Source: Combretum micranthum
Lineage: Eukaryota; Streptophyta; Magnoliopsida; Myrtales; Combretaceae
DNA: 64,000 bases
Assembly: GCA_024138025.1 (NCBI GenBank)
Contig: JAMXBD010000233.1
Coordinates: 930,001 to 994,000 of the forward strand
Direction of reading: 5' to 3'
This document shows positions 47,901-58,579 of this stretch, piece after piece. Every line of letters begins with the position of its first letter. Position 1 is the first letter of the stretch. Made by a program: the position numbers and the translations under genes. The notes under the pieces are model-generated. The model did no database searches and was not told where the DNA came from. It saw only the letters and a list, made by a program, of their open reading frames with translations.

Positions 47901-48559
47901 CTAATTTAGTGGTACTTAGCATGCAAATCCAACTTTGAAAAAATCACTGCTCCATGTCACTCGTCCAATAATTCATCAAGAGCTGGAATTAGGAATTCAT
48001 CTTTAATAGTGGCTTGATTAAGTGCCCCACGGTCAATGTAAAATCTCTATGATCCGTCCTTTTTCTTCACTAATAAGACTGGGGATGAAAAGGGCTTTTG
48101 CTACTTTGAATGATGCTTAAATCTAACATTTCCTTCACTTGTCGCTCAATCTCCTCCTTTTGAAAGTGTAGGTATCAATATGGTTTAATATTGACTACAA
48201 CTGCACCATTTACTAAATGAATCTAATGTTAGATTGATCTTAAAGGGAAACGGCTTAAAGATTGATGAAAATCTACCCAATAAATCTTTAATAGAACTAT
48301 TGTTGGTGATATTCACTTAAAAAGAATCCATATGAGCCACTAATTTTTAACATGAAGCTACTACATATTATATGAGTCGCCTTAGTTGATTATGAGAAAT
48401 CAACTATGCTAAAACAGATTAACACCCACAAAGGTAATTTGCGATCCAACATTATTAAATGTCATGATTAACCCATTGTAATCAATTGTCACCGATCGCA
48501 ATCCTTGCAACCATTGAATTCCAAGAACCACTTATGTCCCTTGTATATCAAGTATATAA

Positions 48560-48917
48560 AAGGTATCTTCAAGAAAATCCTTGAATATTCATTTTTACAT
48601 TCATACATGGTCTTTGGCATTTAAGTTTTTACCCATTCCCAGCATAACATTGAATTGTGAGCCTTGTACTATTGTGAGTCCCAAATGCCTTGCCACTTGA
48701 CTTTGCATGAAATTATGCATACTGCCCAAATCCACAAGCATAAAAATTTTTCTTAAATTGATAATTCCTTGAAATTTAAGTGTTCTAAGAATCATTTCGC
48801 CACGCATGATGATTGATAGCATAACATATCATAGACTTCGGCATCATTTATCATTTCATGTGTCTCATTTTCCTCATTATCATAATGCTTGTCTTTTGAA
48901 AGTAACAAAAGAAACTT
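48560..48917 (-). pseudogene. gypsy-2 protease and end of gag
   Basis: Acidic gag tail (LLLLSKDKHYDNEENE) just inside the solo LTR boundary, then retropepsin-like protease with IFMLVDLGSMHNFM; the normal active site is LxDSGSTHNF, so DSG reads DLG and is inactive. Downstream QVARHLGL matches the family. One stop interrupts the segment. Confidence 0.75.
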
Positions 48918-50568
48918 TGTCATGTCTCGAGGGTATCTTAGTAGTAGTAAACAAGCTACACTTGAATACTATCACTAGATTACCTTTAAGGAATGACATT
49001 ATTTCAAACAACAAGATCTTTTAGTTGCTTCGATAAGAAATGACAAATACATATAAAGCCATAAATTAGTAAATAACTATCATCTAATGCTCGAATATAT
49101 TACAAACCACACTGTCTTTCTAAATAGTCTCTAATCACATAACCGAGAATTTAAATACTAACTAACTTAGACTAACAATAAAAGCAAATAACTTATCCCA
49201 TAATCTTCCATGAACTTGCAGTCTTGAAGTTCTTACTGAGGCTAAATTCCTAGAAGTGACCAGCCATGATCTAAGTGTAAATCGAAAGGACTGTTGGTAG
49301 GGTGAGCAAAACCACGAGCTTAGTGAATAACCGGAACTTACCACATATCAAACAAGTTATTAACAATCATATGAAATGCATCAATCAAGCATATGCATAA
49401 ATACAAGCCTGGATAACCCAGAATCCAAAGCAGGATGAAGATTTATGCCATCTCATCGGGATTGAAGGAACACAATACTATGGCTTACCTACTCAGGAGA
49501 GACTAAGCATACAAGAAAACAGCAATACTCACTTTAATTTTCACTTTAAGTTTATCATATCTTAACGCTCATTTCCTGTTTTTAGCCTTAAAATCTCCAC
49601 TGAGTGTTAGTCATTTCAAACAATATCATAAGTAGCGTCCTTCATTTACCATTTAGTTCCTATGGTATGAACAGAACAAAGGTAATCTTGAGATCCGAAA
49701 CACAAACACGTAGTAGGTTGTCATTTACTCAAATGCAGCTTATGAAAATCATGCAATGCATGCTCATTTCATTTATGGTACTATTAGTTTTTAATCAGGT
49801 TTAAGGTGATCAATCATCTCACAGACAAGTAGTGTACTATATAAGCAATATGATCATATAGAATTCTGTTATTACTATCGTTAGAGGAACTTAGCAATCA
49901 ACAATTCATACAACAAATAATTCCTGTAAACCTATAAAGCAAATTTAGGTTATTATCTTTCATTAAAGATCAACAAAGCTATAAGCACACATAATATAAT
50001 AAGACTAAGTTACTCACTTGCTTATAATGGTAATCGTAATAGTCAGTTGAGAAATCCTCTATAGTTTCAAAATCACCTATTGAAATGAATAAAATATTCA
50101 TTAATAAAACATAAATTATAGAGCTAAACGCCTATGAGTGTCTACGTGTCCTATATTGGCATTTGGTTTTATTTCCTATTACTATATTGGTCCTTTAATG
50201 GTCCTATGATAATCAATTATTATTTAATATTTATTTTTATTTTGCTTTTCTTGATCTTCTTGGATATTTATATATTCTTATTAGGTAGTTGTAGAATTTA
50301 TATTCAGTGAATTGATATTTTATCATTATCATTATTATCACTTTTATACTGTTCTTTAGTTAACCTATTATAGTAGCGAATATTTATTTACTATTATTTA
50401 GTTTCGTCGTATTTCTCTTAATTTACTTCATATAATTATCTTGTCATTTTTAGGAATCACATTATTCATAATTTTAACTTATTTAGATTTCTATTCTTAT
50501 ATGTTTATCTATATAAAACAAGTAATTTTACAATTATCTTAATTTTATTCTCATTATCAAGTATTATA

Positions 50569-50609
<41 letters not shown>

Positions 50610-50712
50610 GTGATCTTAATGACAATAACAATAATAACAATAGTGATAATCATAATAATAATAATAATATCTTTAATAATGATAATAATATTCATAATAT
50701 AATAATCATAAG

Positions 50713-50743
<31 letters not shown>

Positions 50744-52581
50744 AATAATAATAATAAAATAGTGCATTAATAATATTAATAATAATATTAACATTAGTAA
50801 TAATAATAAATAACATTAATTAATAATAGAATAATAATAGCATTAATAATAATATTATTATTAACATTAATAATAATTTGAATAATAATAATGTCATTAG
50901 TGATGATGATGATAATGATGATAATAAGAGTGATAACATTAACATCAACACTAATAATAATAATTATTATTATTTTAATTTCGAAACTAAAACAGATTTA
51001 TAATTTAATTTTTTTATATATTTTAATCGGGGTCGAGAGAAACATAGCTTGGTATACGGCCGTGTACTAGCCGTGTTCTTCTAGAAACATGGCGCTTGTG
51101 GAAATCACAAGCCCAGAGGTACACGGGGAGTTCACCATCTCGTGTTTATCCCGTGCTCATCTGGAAATGTGTTCTTCCTTGCGCTTTGTTCCATTTTTCT
51201 CTAATTTTCCACGTCCAACTTGTTTCTAAATTATTCCTAAGTGTTTTTACATGATATATATATATATACACACACATAGATATATCATCTCATGACACAT
51301 CAACATGTCCATGGTCCTTATTTTTTTAATGTAAAGAGTGTAACTAGGGTTTTATTGAAACTTACCTTGTTTGGATAATCTAAACTTCGTTTTTGAGTTT
51401 TTTTTAACCTAGCATCAACAAAACTTTGCTTAAGCTAGTGTTCTAATATATTACTAACTAAAAAATGAAATTGCTCACCTTGTTTTTTCTTTCCCAAGCT
51501 TATTGTTAAGCTTTAAAGGAGTTGTGGTATGTTTAAGTTGTTGATTGTATTAGTGGTTTGGTTAAGACGAATTTAAGCTATTGTTGTTGCTGGTTTTTTT
51601 GGGTTAATGGCTTTATATGATAGTGCATTAAGGCTTTTGGTTTCTAGTTGATAAAGGAGCTTATATAATAGAGTAGTGGAAGCTTTATTGTCCGATTGAA
51701 GATGAAGATGTTGTCCATCGAATTCTCTTGATCCAACTTGATTCTCCTCTTCATTTAATAAGTTGCATAGGTAGCAAATTTGGATTAGTTATTGAGTTGT
51801 TTTTATTGATTTTTATTGGTTCTTTTTTACCCTTGTTGGTCATAATTCGGCTAACGATCTTCAAGGTAATCCTAGCCATCAATTTGGTGCAATTTGCACC
51901 GTAATGTATACATATATATTAATATAATATTAGTTAGTTAATAATTATTTAGATTTTAGGATAGTTTGTTAAGTTAAATGGGTACAAATATGATAATTAT
52001 TCGAGAGTTTTATCCCCAAAAATTTATATAGAGTTCTACTAATTTTCTAGACTGTTATTGAGTTCAACTTTAGGTTTAGAGTTTATGCGATTAATTATTT
52101 TTAGGTTTTAGCTCACCTTATTAGGGTTTTCAAAGCTTAATAAGTCAATTTTCGTTTTAGACTCTAATAGCTTAAGGATACTCTAATTAAAAACAATGGT
52201 GTAATCCAAATATTTATTTGGAGTCTAGATTATTAGATATAGATCTGTTTATATTTTTATTATGTATTTATAACCCTAATGATTTATCTTTAGGTTATCA
52301 TTTTCTAACTATAAGCGTAATTGGTTGTTTATTCTTTATCGCACTTAATATCTTAATCAAGTTATTCTTATATCTTGAGTTTTTGATATAAACTATGAAA
52401 TTTTATTATAGTATTTAATACTATCCAAGAAACTTTGTTTTAGGGTTTAAAACTATTTATAGGCTCATTACTACTCGTAGTTCTATTTTAGAGTCTTTAT
52501 TGAGTTTAATATTAACCATCTATTTTCTATATTTATATTTCTATCTATTTTTATTGATATGAAAAATTCTCGAGGTTTACA
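48918..52581 (-). mobile_element. Solo LTR 4 (gypsy-like) inside gypsy-2, TSD AACTT
   Basis: A 3664-bp unit, with TG at 48918 (TGTCATGTCTCGAGGG) and CA at 52581 (CTCGAGGTTTACA). AACTT flanks both sides (48913-48917 and 52582-52586). Its - strand reading (TGTAAACCTCGAG...) is typical of a long gypsy LTR. Removing it joins the zinc-knuckle end of gag to the acidic tail in one frame, which independently confirms both borders. It contains a long ATT/GAT microsatellite and a GC-rich ACACGG block (about 51050-51180). Confidence 0.85.
50564..50990 (+). repeat. (AAT)n / (GAT)n compound microsatellite
   Basis: More than 400 bp of trinucleotide repeats, mainly AAT with blocks of GAT/GATAAT (50714-50755, 50902-50930). 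Frames through it (poly-Ile) are artefacts. It lies inside solo LTR 4. Confidence 0.9.
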
Positions 52582-53080
52582 AACTTTGCCTTGCATTTGT
52601 GATTTCTACTAAATTTCTCATTATAGTTAAAATAGAGGCCTTTCTCTTTTCTTACTTGCATTTCTTCAGAGGTCAATCTTTTAATTAGTAAAGAATTGGT
52701 ATTACTCTGTGTATTACCTAATTGAGTTTCTTTGTTGATGTTTGTTGTCTATGGCTTTCTAAATTGTAATGGTGCTAAATTTGAACCGATAATATGAGTC
52801 TTGAAAGTGAATCTATTTGTTTCTTCATTAAACTTATCTTTGTGAAATGGCAAAAAGAAAAAAAAAAAAAAGAACTTGTCTTCATGTATTCTTGCTAACC
52901 ATATGACATCCGTCCAATCTTTGGGACGAGAAATTTATACTTCACGTCTCAAGCCAGGTTTTAACCTTAACATAAAGCAACTTAATAAATGATTTTAGTA
53001 AACCAATAGTCTGGTCGGATAATTCCTCAAATTGAGTTTGGTATTGAGCCATCGATGATGTTTGCATCAACTTTGCAATA
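52582..53080 (-). pseudogene. gypsy-2 gag remnant
   Basis: On the - strand, KLMQTSSMAQYQTQFEELSD is followed, after a frameshift, by LKPGLRREV..ISRPKDWTDV and WLARIHEDKF (retrotransposon gag domain). Then comes LLIKRLTSEEMQVRKEKGLY and a damaged zinc-binding stretch FNYNEKFSRNHKCKAKF, where the two leading Cys are Asn/Tyr-type changes. The 5' end is cut off near 53080. Confidence 0.75.
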
Positions 53081-53574
53081 TGTAATAGGATAAAAAAATA
53101 ATTATAGTAAACATAATTAATGAAGATGAGAATGTAGAATTGAATTCTTTTTAAAGCTAGAATTGCATTAAAATTGCCAATTCTAAAAAAATATGATTTC
53201 AAATTTTAAAAAATCTTTCAAACATGCGAAGGGGAACGAAAGTTGAAATTATGAATATTTTAATTTTTTTTATTACTTTGGGTTGTAGGAATGGTCTAAA
53301 ATAAAATAAATTGAGATACAATGGAATTGGAAATCATATGATAAATCCATTTCTACTTCCAGATTCGTTTATTGTGGCATTTGTCAAATTGGTTGAAACA
53401 ATATACAAAGGTCTATTTTATAATGTTGTTAGATCCGACCAGGGAATTTGACTCGAACATTCCTAAAACTGAATCAGGTTGAAACAAGGTTGAACTATAT
53501 TTGATCCAAATCATTCCCAAGATGACATCAATTCAATCGAATTGAAGTGGATAAAACATTATTTATATGAAATG
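53081..53574. other. AT-rich intergenic DNA
   Basis: Flank of the truncated gypsy-2. No gene or repeat was recognised. Confidence 0.4.
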
Positions 53575-54290
53575 TATACTTGTATGTATAGTTAAGTCCA
53601 TTATCATATAATTAAAGAATCATCTTAAAATAGTAATATTCATCAATACTATGGGTTAAATCAGACTTGAATTAATATTTTACATAAAAAGATACTTTAG
53701 TTCTATCACCAAATACTTAAAGAATTTTTTAGAAATAGATAAGTTAAATCACATTAAAAGGTCATAATGTTTAGGGATAAGTTCAATTAAAGTTAGAACG
53801 TTTAGAGAAGTGAGTCAATTGAGGTCACTATTGACATGTGTCAATAGGAAAAAATTTAATTTAAAGTTAGAAGACCTGTCACGTTGTGACATGTGTCAAT
53901 TGTGACTCAATGACCTACTTACCTAACAATTATGACCTCAAATGAACTACTTGAAATACTGTGATCTAATAAACTTACCCCAAAAACATTGTGATATTCC
54001 GATGTAATTTATCAAATTAGATATGATTAATAATATGGACCAAATCCAACTTAAATTAATCTTTTGTATAAAGATATACTTTTCCATATACTTTAGTACT
54101 ATTATCATATAATTATAGAATCTTTTCAAAATAGTTCATATTTTCGTGGATAATATGCCCTAATTCAGACTGAATTAATCTTTTATATTAAGATATACTT
54201 ATCTATATATTTAATTCCTTCAATGATATAATTAAAGAATTATCTTAAAATATATCATATTTCATTGATAATATGAGCTAGATTATACTT
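53575..54290. repeat. Minisatellite, about 119-bp unit, interrupted by a MITE
   Basis: The word (C/G)ATATAATTA(A/T)AGAAT recurs at 53605, 54106 and 54225; the last two are 119 bp apart. The units share CAGACT.GAATTAATCTTTTATATTAAGATATACTT-like sequence. A palindromic element at 53762-53994 interrupts the array. Confidence 0.65.
53762..53994. mobile_element. Palindromic MITE-like element
   Basis: A 233-bp element whose ends are inverted: TCATAATGTTTAGGGATAAGTT on the left matches the complement of AACTTACCCCAAAAACATTGTGA on the right. The similarity continues inwards to GACATGTGTCAA near the centre. No convincing target duplication. Confidence 0.65.
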
Positions 54291-54499
54291 TAAATAAACT
54301 TGAAAAAATTCAAAAGTTATGAATTATATTAAAATGCTATGAGGCTTTAGTATATTACACTATTCATCTAATTTTAAAAACATGATATTCAAATTAATTA
54401 TAAATTTTAAAAATGAATAGTGAATAAGTAATTTGTGATTAATTTAGTTAAATACGTACAAATTATAAGCACTCTTAACACATTATAGTCCATATTTTT

Positions 54500-55386
54500 T
54501 AATTGAAAGATTGCCTAATACATGAGAGCTGCAAATGAGGCAAGCTACTTGCGAGTTACTTGAACTTGGCTCGGTTTAGTTTGATCAGTAAATGAATTAA
54601 CTTGAGTTTAAAATAAGACTTGTTTATCTAAATGAATCAAGTTCGAGCTTCGATTTAGGCCACAGGTTGGGTTGTACACAAGTTCATTTGAGCTTGTGAA
54701 TAGGCCCGCGAGTAGACTCATGTATGGCTTGTTAATCGACTCATAAACAAGCTTGTTGCAATTTTCTAAGTTTTATATTTATGAGATATATGTATATGTA
54801 AATATGTAATTAAAATAATAAAAAATAATTTCTATTTAATCTATATGTATACATATTTAGTGGTTGTAATAATATATATTTTCTTGTTAAAATAAATTGA
54901 AAAACGAACTATCTAAATAAGTTAAGTTCGAAATTAAATTTGAGGGTCGATAAAAACTTAGCCAGGCATCACAAAAAGACTAACTTAGCTTAAACTCAAC
55001 TTGTGAATGAGGAGCTCAAGCTTGAACTTGATTTATAAATGAGCCGAGCTTAAGCATGAAATAAAGCTCATTTAGTTAAATGAGTTAAACTTAGGCCTCA
55101 ATTCTAGACTTGAGCCATGTGCCTGAGCTCAAACTTGAACCCGAATTGTAAATGAAGATGAGGTAAACTTGAATCACAAGCCAAGCTCAAGCCTGAACCT
55201 GATTTGTTAATGAGTTGATCTAACTCAAAAATAAAGCTCGTTTAGTTAAACGAGCTAAACTCGAGCCTAAATTCTAGACTCTATAATAATTTAGCTCAAG
55301 TTTGAGCATTCTTAAACAAGTTAAGCCCGAGCAATCTAAAGTTCCACTCAATCCCACTAACATTGGTTTGAAGAGAAATTTCTTTT
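54500..55386. repeat. GAGCT/CTCGAGC-type degenerate repeats
   Basis: Many diverged copies of words such as AAGCTCATTTAGTTAAA.GAG, CTCGAGCCTAAATTCTAGACT, GAGCTTGTGAATAGG and TTAACTTGAG. At least two copies of a roughly 180-bp unit are visible (about 55060-55130 and 55240-55310 share AGCT.ATTTAGTTAAA.GAG.TAAACT and ATTCTAGACT). Non-coding. Family not named. Confidence 0.5.
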
Positions 55387-56405
55387 GGGAAAAATATCAA
55401 ATTTGGTACTCAAACTTTGAAATGTTCAATCTAACACATAATTGAACTTTTCGTGGCTAATTCGAGTACCTCATGTAACACTGGCAATTCTATTTGCTTA
55501 TATGGATTTAATAACCAATAAGGGATTAACACATGTACAAGACAGTAAAAAAAAATGTGTGTGTATGTGTGAGAGAGAGAGGAGAAATGCCAATAAACCA
55601 AACCATCACTAACAAACTTTATATCTCTCCTCAATTTACCATTGATGAAGCTCTCTTTAATGGTATGTGATGCACAAACTAAACCCATTAACGCTATATC
55701 TTTGTCACCAAATCAACATTGAAAATGAAATCTACCATTATCGAAACTCTCTTTCTTTCTAACTTCTATTCACCAAAGACAAAACCTAACTATCCATAGT
55801 TGTGCTCCTATGAAAGACAGTATCCACTAATCCATACCTACCAAATCCAAAACCATTGCTAACCATAACGACCATTCTCAACCAAAACCCTCAACTATTA
55901 AAGCCAAATAGTAGACCCATTGGATGCCATCGAAACTATCACCGCTTGACCTCCTCTCAACACACAACAAACCCAAATGCCACCAACACCAACCCCAGTG
56001 TTGAATTTATACCACGAATGAACCCACAAACCAGACTGTAACTGCTACCCACATGCTCCAACACCAACCCCCCTTTAGATCCCCATCAACTCGTGTACTC
56101 AAACTAGACGCATTTTGTTTTACTTTTCCTTTCATCCCTTTCATCTTTCGCCTTTTTTTGGTCATGAAAGAGAAGAAGAAGGATACAAAGATAGAGAACA
56201 CAAATGCAAGAGTATCTTCTTAGTTTCTAATTTTCAACACCAAATCACTTCAGGTGATAGTTAATTCATACATCCATGTAGACAAACAAAGGTGACGGTG
56301 CATGAGCTACTGAAATTAACCACGAAAAATTCATTAAAGTGTTAAATTTTAATATACACTAATTGTTTTTCGGTGAACTTCTATTGTCAAATTCGACATT
56401 TTCCC
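55387..56405. mobile_element. MULE-like element with long inverted repeats
   Basis: The left end GGGAAAAATATCAAATTTGG pairs with the complement of the right end (GGGAAAATGTCGAATTTGAC). Inverted similarity extends over roughly 120 bp: AACTTTTCGTGGCTAATT..AGTACCTCATG on the left, and TTTTTCGTGGTTAATT..AGTAGCTCATG on the complement of the right. The interior (about 55580-56240) is unusually C-rich and not repeat-like, which suggests captured genomic sequence. No clear 9-bp target duplication was found. Class assignment (Mutator/Pack-MULE) is inference. Confidence 0.55.
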
Positions 56406-56550
56406 ATTTTGCCAATTTTTGAGTCATATAAATTCTTTGTTTAAAAAAACAAAAGGGATATATGTTCAATCTTCAAAAATTCGGATATATAATTTTGATA
56501 GATTTGAAGCAGTGCTAACTTAGGTTAAGTTATTTAAATTTTCATATTTC

Positions 56551-56570
56551 AAGTCTTTGACAATGATAAT
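56551..56570 (+). repeat. LINE target-site duplication, left copy
   Basis: AAGTCTTTGACAATGATAAT matches 62879-62898 at 18 of 20 positions. Confidence 0.85.
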
Positions 56571-57003
56571 GTGACATCAGTTAAAATTGAGTTGGAAACG
56601 AAATCCCTCTCCTCTGAGTGAGAGCTTTTCCTCTCCTTCCATGAGAGTGGTCCCCCGTCCCATGTGGGGTATCTTTTTCGGTTTTCTTTGTTGATCATTC
56701 TTCCCTCATTGCTCTGGTTTTCTCCTTTTCTTCTTTCTTTTTGGGTCTTCTGTATGGTTTTTTTTTTGTTTTCTTCTTCTTTTTCTTTTCTCGAAGCTTT
56801 TTTTGGTTTTGATCCTTCTTTTCTCTGTTTCTTTTTTCTTTTCTCCTTCATTCTCTGTTCTCTGTGTTGTCCTCATTGGTTGTGTTCGTGGCTTCTTGTT
56901 TTTTTGTTTTGTTCCCTTTCTGTTGCCTTTCTTGTTCTTTTTGTTTGTGCTTTGTAGCTTTTCTTCCTTAGCTGCTGCTTACAGAGCGTTCCTTGTGGAG
57001 TCC

Positions 57004-58140
57004 ATGGAGTCTGATATTAACAACCTGGATAGTCTCGACCTAGAGGAAGATAGTGAGTTAGCCACTGATAAATAATTTCTGATTGGTAGAGTTTATGCTG
57101 ATAGATCTACGAATAAATTGGGTGTCATAAACATACTCAAACGGGCTTGGAGTCATTTTAGATCAATCAAAATTTCTGCTACTACTTCCAAATATTTTCT
57201 ATTTACTTTTAGTGATAAATCAATTGCTGATGTGGTGGTTAGGGAAGGACCTTGGGCTATTATGGGTCATTTGTTGATTTTGGAGGAATGGTGTCATGGT
57301 ATGAGGATTGAAGACATCCAATTGGATAGCATTATTTCTGGGTACAAATTCATGGTTTACAACTAGAACATTTCTCAGTTAATAATGCTAATCGCCTGGG
57401 TGCTTTGATTGGTAGGGTCATGGAAGTAGAGCCTATTAGGCTTCCTAATGGTGCTCAAAGGAGTTTTATAAGGGTTAAAATTAAAATGTTGTGCTCAAAT
57501 GTTTTGAAAACAGGGTCATGGATCAACAAGAGAGATGGCAGTAAATACTGGGTGCATTTTAAATATGAAAGGTTATCGGATTTTTGTTTCAATTGTGGTA
57601 AGCTAGGTCATGTTAATAAATTCTGTAGTAATGATAAGAATAATGTGGGTTCTTATTCTGCTACTTTGAGAGGCTTTCCAGCTAAGGATTGGTCCATGTC
57701 TTTTGGAAAAAAAACCAATAAAGAAAATTCAGATCCTAATTTCTCTGGAACTTCTGATTCTTTTTCTATGTACACTCATTTACCCATTCCAGACTCACAT
57801 CCTTTACATACCCCTATTACTTGTTCTTCACCACCTATACTCACCAAGTTTCGTAATAATCCCTCTCAATCGTCCTCTCTTCCCCTTCAACCACAGTCTT
57901 CAAATAAACCTTCTATTCCATCTAACACATCTAATTCCATTTCATTAGACTGTCAACATTTAAACACTAATCCCACTACCTTTTTTATAAAAGATACCAA
58001 GGATCTGGATAGGAATATGCTACCGATTTGCATATTATATTGGAGAACCCAGTTGCAGAGGAGCATGTTGGATGTAATGTTTCTCACAATATCTGTCCTG
58101 GTGATCAGTTAAACCATCAGGAGGAGGATCTTGCTGCGGA
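57004..58140 (+). pseudogene. LINE ORF1 (RNA-binding, zinc knuckle)
   Basis: The likely ATG is at 57004 (MESDINNLDSLDLEEDSELA). An in-frame TAA at 57073-57075 interrupts it, and the same frame continues with the DUF4283-like domain (KRAWSHFRSIKISATTSKYF, then VVREGPWAIMGHLLILEEW) to 57366. There a frameshift moves it to the frame carrying GRVMEVEPIRLPNG and the zinc knuckle FCFNCGKLGHVNKFC (about 57585-57630). A Ser/Pro-rich tail follows, with another frameshift near 58010. The intact protein would bind LINE RNA. At least three lesions. Confidence 0.85.
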
Positions 58141-58579
58141 ATAATCAACATCATTTTCAATGTGTAAATAAAGATAATTCTAAAGAAGAATCTAATTGTC
58201 AGGAAAACTTTATTTGTTGATTTACCTACGATGAAAAGTGTTTATTGCTCCTATTTTTGATTCTTTGGTTAATGCTTTCAATCGTTTGAATCTTAAAAGA
58301 GCATGGAGGAGGAACAAAATTTTTTTCAGAAAAAAATGAAAGTTGTTGTTGAGGAAGTCAAAGTTGAAAAGTTTATGAAGGAAAAAAAATCAAAACAACA
58401 AAAAAATTGTGAAAAAGAGAAAAAAAATTTGTAAATGATAGAAGGAAAGTGCGATGCAGAGTAAGGAAAGGGAGGAGGAGTGTAGTGGTTGAAAGTTCTT
58501 GGGAACTTTTTGATGTTCCATTATCTTCATCCAGTATGGAGGGTGGTGGTGGCTGGCCTTTAACAGCCACACAGGGGCC

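Larger units (their letters stand above)
45430..53080 (-). mobile_element. Decayed Ty3/gypsy chromovirus with nested solo LTR (gypsy-2)
   Basis: Order on the - strand is gag (53080-52582), nested solo LTR (52581-48918), gag end and protease (48917-48600), RT/RNase H (47900-47150), integrase (46390-45800) and chromodomain (45610-45430). Presence of a chromodomain places it among chromoviruses. The 5' LTR and the first part of gag are missing beyond 53080. Neither LTR of its own was found. Many stops, and the RT site FFYDIL in place of FFDDIL, indicate it is dead. Confidence 0.8.

Noticed and set aside
50564..50794. Poly-isoleucine frame
   Set aside because: Translation of the AAT/GAT microsatellite.
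50564..50990. Regular repeats as a CRISPR-like array
   Set aside because: Trinucleotide microsatellite with no spacers, in plant nuclear DNA.
56549..57075. Lys/Glu-rich - strand frame and Phe/Ser-rich + strand frames
   Set aside because: They come from the pyrimidine-rich 5' leader of the LINE. No conserved domain is present.
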